A stretch of DNA of 48,968 nucleotides from Ilumatobacteraceae bacterium. GTDB lineage: Bacteria; Actinomycetota; Acidimicrobiia; Acidimicrobiales; Ilumatobacteraceae. Location of the stretch: contig SHUR01000003.1 of assembly GCA_009694565.1 (NCBI GenBank), positions 1-48,968 on the forward strand, written 5' to 3'. Position numbers and translations under genes: made by a program. The notes below the pieces were generated by a model. It ran no database searches and was not told where the DNA came from. It saw nothing but the letters and a program-made list of their open reading frames with translations. Below are positions 1 through 6,300 of this stretch, piece after piece (position 1 is the stretch's first letter; the number at the start of each line of letters is the position of its first letter).

Positions 1-789
1 GGCGACCCTGAATCTGAATTCCGTGAACAATCAGAAACTGAAGTGATTGGTTGTTCTGATGCCATCTGTGTCAGTTGCACAGAAGAAGAGCGTCAGTTCT
101 TGTCTCTGTACGGACCTCCACCAGGAAAAATTGAAATTGTTGCACCTGGAGTAGAGCACGCTTTCTTTGCACCTGGTGACAAGCGTGGCGCACGTAAAGC
201 TCTTGAACTTGGTAGCGGTCCTGTGTTGTTGTTCGTTGGCCGCATTCAGCCACTAAAAGGTGCAGATGTTGCAGTGCGCTCACTTGCTGAGTTGGGACGC
301 AAAGATGCGGTGCTCCTTATTGTTGGTGGTGCAAGTGGCACTGAAGGCGAAACTGAATTAGCCCATGTTTATTCACTTATTGAAGAACTCGGAGTTCACG
401 GGCAAGTGCGCTTCGTTGCGCCACAACCTCACCACATTTTGTCTACGTATTACCGCGCCGCGGATGTTGTCTTAGTTCCAAGTCGCAGTGAAAGTTTTGG
501 ACTTGTTGCATTAGAAGCAGCTGCATGTGGAATTCCTGTAGTTGCAACAGCAGTAGGTGGACTTCTCAACATTATTGAGGATGGCCGTACAGGTTTCTTA
601 GTTCCAGATCGTCAACCAGATATTTTTGCTCGTCATATCGCGACCATTCTTGATGACCCGTCAGTTGCAGCAAATATGTCTGCACAAGCGGCAGAGCGCG
701 CAAAGGCCTACACATGGAGCTTTGCTGCGGCCCGTTTGCGCCGTGCGTATTCAGACCTCACGTCGCGTGACCGGGTTGTGTGTAAGTAG
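1..789 (+). CDS. mshA: MshA-like glycosyltransferase, GT4 family (5' end missing)
   Basis: The reading frame is open from base 1, so the N-terminal acceptor-binding half lies outside the window; 262 codons remain. What is seen is the C-terminal Rossmann domain of a GT-B, family 4 retaining glycosyltransferase: the FVGRIQPLKG strand and loop near codons 78-87, and the SESFGLVALEAAACGIPVV donor-sugar loop near codons 162-180, with the E-x7-E spacing. MshA joins GlcNAc from UDP-GlcNAc to inositol-3-phosphate in the first step of mycothiol synthesis. The MshA assignment rests on sequence flavour (SLYGPPPGKIEIVAPGVE segment) and on the YbjN gene that follows, the same pair as in mycobacteria. Another actinobacterial GT4 enzyme remains possible. 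Confidence 0.75.
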   Translation, partial: GDPESEFREQSETEVIGCSDAICVSCTEEERQFLSLYGPPPGKIEIVAPGVEHAFFAPGDKRGARKALELGSGPVLLFVGRIQPLKGADVAVRSLAELGRKDAVLLIVGGASGTEGETELAHVYSLIEELGVHGQVRFVAPQPHHILSTYYRAADVVLVPSRSESFGLVALEAAACGIPVVATAVGGLLNIIEDGRTGFLVPDRQPDIFARHIATILDDPSVAANMSAQAAERAKAYTWSFAAARLRRAYSDLTSRDRVVCK

Positions 790-797
790 AAACAGCT

Positions 798-1259
798 ATG
801 AGTGAGCTATTTGGTAACACGCATCTTGAATTGCTCGATCGGCAAATTACGGCGTGGCTAATGACCATGATGGAACGCGATGACACAATTGTTGCAGTCG
901 ATCGTGGCGAACCAGACGAGTACCGCTGGTATGTGCGCATGCATGGCGAAGAAAAAGAATTTACAACTGTGTGGTTTACACTTGGCCAACGCACACTTCA
1001 GTTTGAAACGTATGTCATGCCCGCACCAGAAGAAAATGCAGAGCAATTGTATGAACATGTGTTGAGGCGCAACGAGTCATTAGTAGGAGTGCATTTTGCT
1101 ATCGGCATTGAAGACGCAATTTTCTTGCGCGGTGAATTGCCCTTACGCATGGTCGATGCAGATGAGCTCGACCGCGTGGTCGGAACGCTCTATGCCACTG
1201 TTGAGCGTATTTTCCCCACGATCATTCGAATTGGTTTCGCCAGTCACTTTGCCGACTGA
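798..1259 (+). CDS. YbjN-domain protein of the type next to mshA
   Basis: A soluble 153-residue protein without signal peptide or membrane segment. The block WYVRMHGEEKEFTTVWFTLG (about residues 38-57), then FETYVMPAPEENAEQLYEHV, is characteristic of the small YbjN / type III secretion chaperone-like fold proteins encoded directly after mshA in mycobacteria (Rv0487 type). It begins 8 bases after the mshA stop, so the two are probably co-transcribed. The biochemical role of the family is not established; conservation next to mshA suggests a supporting role for MshA or for another conserved neighbour. Family call is firm, function unknown. Confidence 0.8.
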   Translation: MSELFGNTHLELLDRQITAWLMTMMERDDTIVAVDRGEPDEYRWYVRMHGEEKEFTTVWFTLGQRTLQFETYVMPAPEENAEQLYEHVLRRNESLVGVHFAIGIEDAIFLRGELPLRMVDADELDRVVGTLYATVERIFPTIIRIGFASHFAD

Positions 1260-1298
1260 GTAATTGCCAAACGGCATTAGGGCTCGCCCACATCTCAA

Positions 1299-1345
1299 GT
1301 GCCGAGGGGCGGGGAGGTCGGGGAAGTCAGCCCCGTCCTCGGCAC
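1299..1345 (+). terminator. Strong GC-rich hairpin after the mshA-ybjN pair
   Basis: The arm GTGCCGAGG (1299-1307) is perfectly complementary to CCTCGGCAC (1337-1345). The stem continues with a GGGG/CCCC pairing (1311-1314 with 1331-1334), leaving a G bulge and a G-T wobble between, and a loop of about 16 nt. No T-tract follows, as is common for actinobacterial terminators. It lies 40 bases after the ybjN-like stop and ends 21 bases before proC. I read it as the terminator of the upstream unit; attenuation of proC is the alternative. Confidence 0.55.
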
Positions 1346-1354
1346 CATCGCCAT

Positions 1355-1366
1355 TAGTGTTGGTCT
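1355..1366 (+). promoter_or_regulatory. Possible -10 element for leaderless proC transcription
   Basis: TAGTGT (1355-1360, pattern TANNNT) is followed by only six bases before the proC ATG. No Shine-Dalgarno sequence is visible. This arrangement fits a leaderless transcript starting at the ATG. A -35 is not clear because the expected place lies in the hairpin. Confidence 0.3.
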
Positions 1367-2161
1367 ATGACTTCACACACTCCACGGCTCGTCATTATTG
1401 GCGGGGGCAATATGGGCACCGCACTAGTCAGTGGCTTGGTAGCTAATGGGTGGGAAGCATCAAGCATCACTGTCGTTGAACTTGATGCCGAAAAGCGGTC
1501 GTTGTTGGAATCAACATTTGGTGTTCGCACGAGTGCAACAGTGGTGGCAGGCGATGGTGCACTGATTGCGGTGAAGCCAGGTGATGCAGCTGCAGTGTGC
1601 GCATCTGCGGCGGCACTAGGAATTCGACGTGTCCTGTCAATTGCTGCGGGAATTTCTGTTGCAACATTGCAAGACGCTGCAGGTACAACAACTGCCACAG
1701 TGCGTGCAATGCCGAATACGCCAGCGTTAGTGGGCGAAGGAGTGTCTGCAATTTGTGGCAGCGGTCAATGCACTGAAGAGGATCTTGCGTGGGCAGAGTC
1801 CTTGTTGAGTGCGGTTGGCATTGTGGTTCGTGTTGATGAAGCGCACATGGATGCAGTGACAGCGGTTGCTGGTTCCGGCCCCGGATATCTGTTCTTGATT
1901 GCAGAGTCACTTCTTGAGGCTGCGCGCGCCGAAGGATTACCCGCGGGTATTGCTGATGTCCTTGTTCGTCAACTGTTCAAAGGTGCTGGCGTTTTGCTCG
2001 CAGAATCAACTGAAAGCCCGGCCACGTTGCGTGAGCGCGTGACATCACCGAACGGTACAACCGCTGCTGGGCTTGGTGTTCTCGAGGCTTCTGGCATTCG
2101 TGAAATTATGCACAACGTCGTGAAGGCAGCTGCCGAACGCAGTGCTGAAATGGGCAAATAG
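1367..2161 (+). CDS. proC: Pyrroline-5-carboxylate reductase
   Basis: Catalyses the last step of proline synthesis, reducing 1-pyrroline-5-carboxylate with NAD(P)H in the cytoplasm. At 264 residues it has normal family length. The N-terminal Rossmann fold starts with the dinucleotide motif IIGGGNMGTA (about residues 10-19). The C-terminal helical dimerisation domain carries AVAGSGPGYLFLIAE (about 166-180) and the family signature LRERVTSPNGTTAAGL (about 221-236). It stands alone between two hairpins: 1299-1345 upstream and the structured element 2222-2322 downstream. Probably leaderless. No unusual residues seen. Confidence 0.95.
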   Translation: MTSHTPRLVIIGGGNMGTALVSGLVANGWEASSITVVELDAEKRSLLESTFGVRTSATVVAGDGALIAVKPGDAAAVCASAAALGIRRVLSIAAGISVATLQDAAGTTTATVRAMPNTPALVGEGVSAICGSGQCTEEDLAWAESLLSAVGIVVRVDEAHMDAVTAVAGSGPGYLFLIAESLLEAARAEGLPAGIADVLVRQLFKGAGVLLAESTESPATLRERVTSPNGTTAAGLGVLEASGIREIMHNVVKAAAERSAEMGK

Positions 2162-2210
2162 GTCACTGTCTTTTTTGTGCGGGCATTTAACTTTTTTGAG
2201 GCAACGGGTG

Positions 2211-2233
2211 TATGGTTGTGACACAGGTCACCA
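2211..2233 (+). promoter_or_regulatory. Possible -10 element overlapping a Rex-like palindrome
   Basis: TATGGT (2211-2216) could be a -10 box; a weak TTAACT lies 18 bases upstream (2187-2192). Overlapping and following it, TTGTGA-N6-TCACCA (2216-2233) matches the Rex operator pattern TTGTGA-N6-TCACAA at all but one of the twelve fixed positions. A repressor there would cover the transcription start. A Rex gene is present in this window at 5605. The same bases may instead simply form the start of the structured RNA, so the assignment is tentative. Confidence 0.35.
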
Positions 2234-2322
2234 GCACCGGGAAACCAATGCTGGGAGTCGCGCTCAGCAATGAGCTGCGCCGAGAGGACCGGTGCCGTCG
2301 GGGGGTTGGCACCGGTCCTCCC
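2222..2322 (+). ncRNA. Candidate structured leader or small RNA before the SAM hydrolase
   Basis: Three hairpins can be drawn by eye. A: CCAGCA (2231-2236) with TGCTGG (2249-2254). B: GCTCA (2262-2266) with TGAGC (2271-2275), closed by a GCAA (GNRA) tetraloop and extended by CGC/GCG (2259-2261 with 2277-2279) around one bulged T. C: the perfect 13-bp hairpin 2284-2320. GCACCGG (2234-2240) can also pair with CCGGTGC (2289-2295), which would open both A and C, so a switch is possible. The element ends 45 bases before the SAM hydrolase ATG. It does not resemble SAM-I, SAM-IV, SAH, cobalamin, TPP, ZTP or SRP RNA consensus as I know them. Leader versus independent sRNA is undecided. Confidence 0.45.
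2284..2320 (+). terminator. Perfect 13-bp hairpin, terminator-like, upstream of the SAM hydrolase
   Basis: GAGGACCGGTGCC (2284-2296) pairs without mismatch with GGCACCGGTCCTC (2308-2320) around an 11-nt G-rich loop. No T-tract follows. Placed 46 bases before the start codon, it could terminate a short RNA that begins near 2220 or act as an attenuator. Confidence 0.6.
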
Positions 2323-2354
2323 GTATGTCTGAGCTCAAATCGCTTCTCTTCCAA

Positions 2355-2366
2355 TATGGTGAACCA
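2355..2366 (+). promoter_or_regulatory. Possible leaderless -10 element of the SAM hydrolase gene
   Basis: TATGGT (2355-2360) followed by six bases and the ATG at 2367 repeats the spacing seen before proC and hemB. The hexamer is identical to that at 2211-2216. If it is used, the hydrolase has its own leaderless transcript and the upstream hairpin closes a separate small RNA. Confidence 0.3.
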
Positions 2367-3224
2367 ATGCATTCACATGTGTCTCTCTTAACTGATTACG
2401 GCCTTAACGATGAATTCGTTGGAGTAATGAAGTGCGTCATCACCGACATGGCACCACATGTGCGTATCACTGACATCACACATGGTATTCCTGCATTTGA
2501 CGTGCGAGCCGGTTCGTTAGCTCTTGCACGCGCAATTCAATATGTGCCGCCTGGAATTGTGATTGCAGTAGTTGACCCTGGGGTTGGTACCTCACGTCGA
2601 GCAATAGCTATTGAAGTATCTGACGGCCGTGGCGTATTAATGGGCCCAGACAATGGGTTGCTCGCGTCTGCTGCTGCAATGGCTGGTGGTGCAGAACGAG
2701 TTTTTGAACTTAGTAACGCGATGCTTCACATTGAAGCGCCTGGCACAACCTTTGCAGGCCGTGATATTTTTGCTCCTGTTGCAGGATTTTTGTGTAACGG
2801 TGGAGCCATTGAAGAAATTGGTGAACAAATTGATTCAGCAAGTGTGATGCCGGGACTAGTACCGATTCCGACTAATGAGACACATGCAACGTATGGCGAC
2901 GGTGTGCGTTGCGAGATCACATGGGTCGATGTGTATGGAAATTGCCAGCTAAACATCGGACCAGAAGACCTGGTGCACCTTGGACCAGTCCTTCGTTTAG
3001 TCATTGGAGATGATGTGCGTAGTGCACGAATGACATCGCATTTCGCCGACATTGATGGCGGAGCAATTGGCGCTGTCACTGATTCATACGGCATGGTGGC
3101 TTTGGCCGTTGACAGAGGTTCAGCTGCTGAGGTGCTGCGTGTCGGTGCCGGAGACGGGGTCTATGTCTATGCAGGACAAGTAGATGGCGCCACGTCTGCG
3201 GTGTCTATCCGGCCAGCGAAGTAA
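2367..3224 (+). CDS. S-adenosyl-L-methionine hydrolase (DUF62 / SAM hydroxide adenosyltransferase family)
   Basis: Family members use water to cleave SAM to adenosine and methionine; fluorinases and chlorinases are halide-using relatives. A 285-residue protein starting MHSHVSLLTDYGLND. Motifs in order: LLTDYGLNDEFVGVMK (about 7-22), VVDPGVGTSRRAI (68-80), MGPDNGLLA (92-100), GRDIFAP (131-137) and DVYGNCQLN (188-196). These cover the nucleoside and methionine sites of the trimer interface in the family. The ATG at 2367 was chosen because family members start just before LLTD; an earlier GTG at 2292 would put the start inside a perfect hairpin. Probably housekeeping removal of SAM or its inactive epimer; the exact substrate is inferred. 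A structured RNA element precedes the gene. Confidence 0.88.
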   Translation: MHSHVSLLTDYGLNDEFVGVMKCVITDMAPHVRITDITHGIPAFDVRAGSLALARAIQYVPPGIVIAVVDPGVGTSRRAIAIEVSDGRGVLMGPDNGLLASAAAMAGGAERVFELSNAMLHIEAPGTTFAGRDIFAPVAGFLCNGGAIEEIGEQIDSASVMPGLVPIPTNETHATYGDGVRCEITWVDVYGNCQLNIGPEDLVHLGPVLRLVIGDDVRSARMTSHFADIDGGAIGAVTDSYGMVALAVDRGSAAEVLRVGAGDGVYVYAGQVDGATSAVSIRPAK

Positions 3225-3233
3225 GGTGTATGA

Positions 3234-3320
3234 GTGCGCCCTGCAACAACTTTGACCATCGCCCTTCTTATTGGGGTCATTATGGCAGCGGGCATTCTCA
3301 ATCTTTTGCTGATGAAATAA
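3234..3320 (+). CDS. Single-span membrane peptide of 28 residues
   Basis: A GTG start followed by 27 codons gives a peptide with a short basic N-terminus (V/M-R-P-A-T-T), one hydrophobic helix of about 20 residues (TLTIALLIGVIMAAGILNLL) and a terminal lysine. An AAGG lies upstream at 3223-3226. It sits 9 bases after the SAM hydrolase stop and 13 bases before the acyl-CoA synthetase start, so it fills the gap exactly. The hydrophobic profile and fit between neighbours support a real gene. Function unknown; no homologue recognised. Confidence 0.55.
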   Translation: MRPATTLTIALLIGVIMAAGILNLLLMK

Positions 3321-3333
3321 GGACCATAACAGT

Positions 3334-4821
3334 ATGAATCTTGCTCATATTCTCGATGCACACCCCGATTCATCTCCAGCGTTAGTGAGTCGCGGTCGTA
3401 ACACCACGTACGGAACATTGCGTCAACAAATTGCCAGCATGCGTGGTGCATTACTTCGTGAAAATGTTGGCAAAGGTGATGTCGTTGCATTGTTGTGCGG
3501 CAATAGTCGCTATTTTGCTATTTCTTATTTCGCAGCCATTGGTATTGGTGCAATCGTTGCACCCTTGAATCCCACTAGTCCTGCACCTGAAATCGAAGGT
3601 GAGCTGCTGGTGATTAAACCGACGGCTGTCGTTATAGAACCTTCTGCTGCTGCCGCATGGGAACTTGTTCCTTCAGTCACATCATCTGCGGTACGCGTAG
3701 TAATCAGTACTGAAGGCCATTCAATTCCAGGGGCTCTCACGATTGACGATATGTTGTCTGGTGCCCCTGCTGACATCATCGAGGTTGAATCTTCACATCC
3801 CGCTGTGTACATGTTCACCAGCGGTACTGCTGGATCACCTAAAGCAGCAGTGCTGACGCACAATAATTTGCTCACCAATATTCACCAAGCAAATGTTGCT
3901 GAACATATCGGGCCTGACGATGTCACGTTTGGCGTATTGCCGTTGTTCCATATTTTCGGTCTCAACGTTGTACTTGGAACAACTCTTGCTGGTGGAGGAT
4001 GCGTGGTGTTGGTACAACGGTTTGACCCGGTGTCGGCAATGGAAACAATCGCCGAACGCAAAGTCACTGTTTTGCCTGGTGCGCCCAGCATGTGGATGGC
4101 ATTAGCTCAACTTGATCATCCAACGCCCGATGGGTTTGCTGGAGTTCGTATCGCATTGTCTGGCGCGGCAAAATTGCCAGAGCAAATCAGTCAATCAATC
4201 AGCGCGCGTTTCGGACTTCAGGTCTACGAAGGGTATGGCCTCACTGAAGCTGCACCCGTGGTGACTACATCAGTTGGCTTGACATGGATCCCCGGTTCTA
4301 TTGGTCGAACTGTTCCGGGGATTGAACTTCGTTTAGTCGATGAGAACGGTGATGATGTTCTTGTTGGTGACAGTGGAGAAATTTGGATTCGTGGAGAAAA
4401 CATTTTTGCGGGATATCTCGATGATCCAGAAGCCACAGCACGAGTGTTAACTCGTGATGGTTGGTTGCGTACTGGCGACATTGCTGTTGTCGACGAAGAT
4501 GGACATCTGTATATGGTCGATCGCATGAAAGATCTCATCATCGTGTCTGGCTTTAACGTTTTCCCAGCTGAAGTGGAAGGTGTTCTTAGCGTGCATCCTG
4601 ATATTGCGGAAGTTGTTGTGGTAGGAACGCCACATCCACATACGGGTGAAGCTGTACGCGCATATGTTGTCACTCGTAATGGCATTCATCTTGATGAAGA
4701 TGCAATTATCGATTACTGCCGTACAAAATTGGCACGATACAAGTGCCCATCAAAGGTGTTGTTTGTTGATGCGCTTCCGCGCAATCTCATCGGAAAAGTT
4801 CAACGCTTCGCTTTACGGTAG
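3334..4821 (+). CDS. Fatty-acyl-CoA synthetase / AMP-dependent ligase
   Basis: A 495-residue class I adenylate-forming enzyme that activates a carboxylic acid with ATP and transfers it to CoA. Motifs: phosphate loop TSGTAGSPKAAVLTHNN (162-178), GYGLTEAAP (300-308), TGDIAVVDEDG with the ribose-binding Asp (380-390), hinge DRMKDLIIVSGFNVFP (396-411) and the C-terminal catalytic Lys488 in NLIGKVQRF. The length and the GFNVFPAEVE block resemble FadD-type fatty-acid ligases, but the chain-length preference cannot be read from sequence. AAGGA at 3319-3323 serves as ribosome binding site. The 3' end overlaps the convergent membrane-protein gene by 35 bases. Confidence 0.9.
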   Translation: MNLAHILDAHPDSSPALVSRGRNTTYGTLRQQIASMRGALLRENVGKGDVVALLCGNSRYFAISYFAAIGIGAIVAPLNPTSPAPEIEGELLVIKPTAVVIEPSAAAAWELVPSVTSSAVRVVISTEGHSIPGALTIDDMLSGAPADIIEVESSHPAVYMFTSGTAGSPKAAVLTHNNLLTNIHQANVAEHIGPDDVTFGVLPLFHIFGLNVVLGTTLAGGGCVVLVQRFDPVSAMETIAERKVTVLPGAPSMWMALAQLDHPTPDGFAGVRIALSGAAKLPEQISQSISARFGLQVYEGYGLTEAAPVVTTSVGLTWIPGSIGRTVPGIELRLVDENGDDVLVGDSGEIWIRGENIFAGYLDDPEATARVLTRDGWLRTGDIAVVDEDGHLYMVDRMKDLIIVSGFNVFPAEVEGVLSVHPDIAEVVVVGTPHPHTGEAVRAYVVTRNGIHLDEDAIIDYCRTKLARYKCPSKVLFVDALPRNLIGKVQRFALR

Positions 4822-5536
4822 GTGATTGAGTGGCGGTACTTGCCACTAAGAACCCTGCAAATAAAATTGCAATGCCCAGCATGAGCGAGACGGCAAATGC
4901 GGTGTCTTCGCCCAGGCGCCCAGACATTGTTCCGCTTGCAGCCAACGTGGCTGCACCAAGGGCAATGAGCGCGTTACCAATTGCAAGTTTTGGAGCTGAG
5001 GTCACATGTCGTTGCACAGTTGACGACAGTGCGGGATTTGCGCCACGCATCACGCGCCACGCTGACCAGATGGCTCCACCAAACAGAATGAGCGCAGGAA
5101 TTGATGAACCGACAGCGGCGAGAATGCGGGGTAGTGCCGAAAAGAGGTCACGTCCCTGAGGCATATCTGTTGGATTGATGGCGTCCTTCATTGGTGCGGT
5201 GAGGATGATGCCGGCTGAAAATCCGCTGAAAACAAGAAGACATTGGGCGACAATGCGGCCCGTTCGTTGGCCAGCAAGGAGATATACGGTGCCGAGCGCG
5301 AGCCAAGGAACATTGATGACGGCGCCAAAGAGGAAAAAGACTCGAAAGGAGGCCGAACTCCAGCCCCGAGCTTCTGCCCACCAGAGTGCGAGAGCGGCGA
5401 TGGCGAAAAGGCCCATCGCGATGGTCCAGGCCAGTTCATGGGGTTGGTGCCTGCGCAGCCAGCGATCAAAGGTGCTGAGACCAAAGGCCACAGCGATGAT
5501 GAAGGAAGCTGCGGCAAGGGCCGTATTGAGGGTCAC
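4787..5536 (-). CDS. Multispanning membrane protein of unknown function
   Basis: A 249-residue hydrophobic protein with about seven predicted membrane helices (near 5-22, 36-54, 64-88, 96-113, 136-160, 184-203 and 213-232), no signal peptide and no recognisable catalytic motif. The central loop with MKDAINPTDMPQGRDLFSAL is the most polar part. It starts at GTG 5536, divergent from rex, and its 3' end overlaps the convergent acyl-CoA synthetase. A -10-like TAACAT seven bases before the start suggests leaderless transcription. Composition and codon use match its neighbours. Role unknown. Confidence 0.7.
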   Translation of the reverse strand: MTLNTALAAASFIIAVAFGLSTFDRWLRRHQPHELAWTIAMGLFAIAALALWWAEARGWSSASFRVFFLFGAVINVPWLALGTVYLLAGQRTGRIVAQCLLVFSGFSAGIILTAPMKDAINPTDMPQGRDLFSALPRILAAVGSSIPALILFGGAIWSAWRVMRGANPALSSTVQRHVTSAPKLAIGNALIALGAATLAASGTMSGRLGEDTAFAVSLMLGIAILFAGFLVASTATQSPTVKRSVELFR

Positions 5537-5549
5537 GGACCCAATGTTA
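5537..5549 (-). promoter_or_regulatory. Possible leaderless -10 element for the minus-strand membrane protein
   Basis: On the minus strand TAACAT (5549 to 5544) is followed by seven bases and the GTG start. No ribosome binding site is seen. The spacing matches other genes here that lack Shine-Dalgarno sequences. Confidence 0.3.
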
Positions 5550-5564
5550 GGCGCGAGGCGACAG

Positions 5565-5588
5565 ACTTCGTGAAATCATGCACGAAGT
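5565..5588. promoter_or_regulatory. Probable Rex operator in front of rex
   Basis: A perfect inverted repeat: ACTTCGTG (5565-5572), 8-base spacer, CACGAAGT (5581-5588). The GTG and CAC cores are separated by eight bases, the same spacing as in the Streptomyces Rex operator TGTGAACGCGTTCACA, but the outer bases differ (TTC instead of TTG/T). It lies directly before a TAATAG -10-like hexamer (5588-5593) and 16 bases before the chosen rex start, a good position for autorepression. Confidence 0.55.
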
Positions 5589-5604
5589 AATAGCGTGGGG
5601 GTGC

Positions 5605-6294
5605 ATGTCGGAATCCCCCCGCCGCCGAATCCCAGAAGCCGCCCTCGGGCGTCTTCCCATATATTTGCGCATTCTCGTTGAACTCGGCCACGAAAATGTT
5701 GCGCAAGCGTCAAGTGAACAACTTGCTGAACTCGCAGGAGTCAATGCTGCAAAGGTCCGCAAAGACTTGTCGTACCTCGGCACCTACGGCACTCGAGGCG
5801 TTGGCTATGAAGTGCAGTTTCTTACTGTGCAGATCCAACGTGAACTCGGCTTGAACCAGGCATGGCCGGTTGTTATTGTCGGCGCTGGAAATCTTGGTCA
5901 GGCGATGGCGAACTTCACTGGCATCGCGGAGCGTGGTTTTCACATCGTTGGTGTAGTCGACAAGGACGAATCAAAAATTGGTACGCACGTTGGTGGAGTC
6001 TGCGTCAGTCATGTTGACTCTCTCGCCGAGATTGTTCAATTGCACAAAGTGAGCATTGGAATCATTGCAACACCTGCCACTCATGCTCAAGAAGCAGCTG
6101 ATTCGCTTGTGCGCGCAGGCATTGGATCCATCATGAACTTTGCCCCAACAATTTTGTCCGTGCCTCGCGATGTGCACGTGCGTAAAGTTGATCTTGCGCT
6201 TGAGTTACAAATCCTTAGCTACTACGAAGACTGCCGTAATGGCAACTTGCGCGAAATTCCTGCCGATGGTCGCATAGATCCGGTGAGCGCGTAA
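5605..6294 (+). CDS. rex: Redox-sensing transcriptional repressor Rex
   Basis: Rex is a dimeric DNA-binding repressor that releases its operators when NADH rises relative to NAD+. The 229-residue product has an N-terminal winged helix (about 5-75, with IPEAALGRLPIYLRIL and AAKVRKDLSYLG, the recognition region) and a Rossmann domain with VGAGNLGQA (92-100). An upstream ATG at 5578 would add nine residues but would overlap the palindromic operator; ATG 5605 is preceded by GGGGG and begins MSESPRRRIPEAALGRLP, typical for the family. hemA follows after six bases. In Streptomyces rex is likewise co-transcribed with hemACD and regulates itself, so the same control is inferred here. Confidence 0.95.
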   Translation: MSESPRRRIPEAALGRLPIYLRILVELGHENVAQASSEQLAELAGVNAAKVRKDLSYLGTYGTRGVGYEVQFLTVQIQRELGLNQAWPVVIVGAGNLGQAMANFTGIAERGFHIVGVVDKDESKIGTHVGGVCVSHVDSLAEIVQLHKVSIGIIATPATHAQEAADSLVRAGIGSIMNFAPTILSVPRDVHVRKVDLALELQILSYYEDCRNGNLREIPADGRIDPVSA

Positions 6295-6300
6295 TCCAAT

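Noticed and set aside
2222-2322. Known riboswitch or SRP RNA identity for the structured element
   Set aside because: The conserved core sequences of SAM-I, SAM-IV, SAH, TPP, cobalamin, ZTP, T-box and small SRP RNA that I could recall are not present, so no known name was given.
2292-2366. Longer SAM hydrolase start at GTG 2292 or ATG 2325
   Set aside because: Would place coding sequence in a perfect 13-bp hairpin and add residues not found at the N-terminus of the family.
4830-5573. Long open frames on the plus strand over the minus-strand membrane protein
   Set aside because: Composition of antisense shadow, no ribosome binding site, no family features; the minus-strand frame has clear membrane helices.
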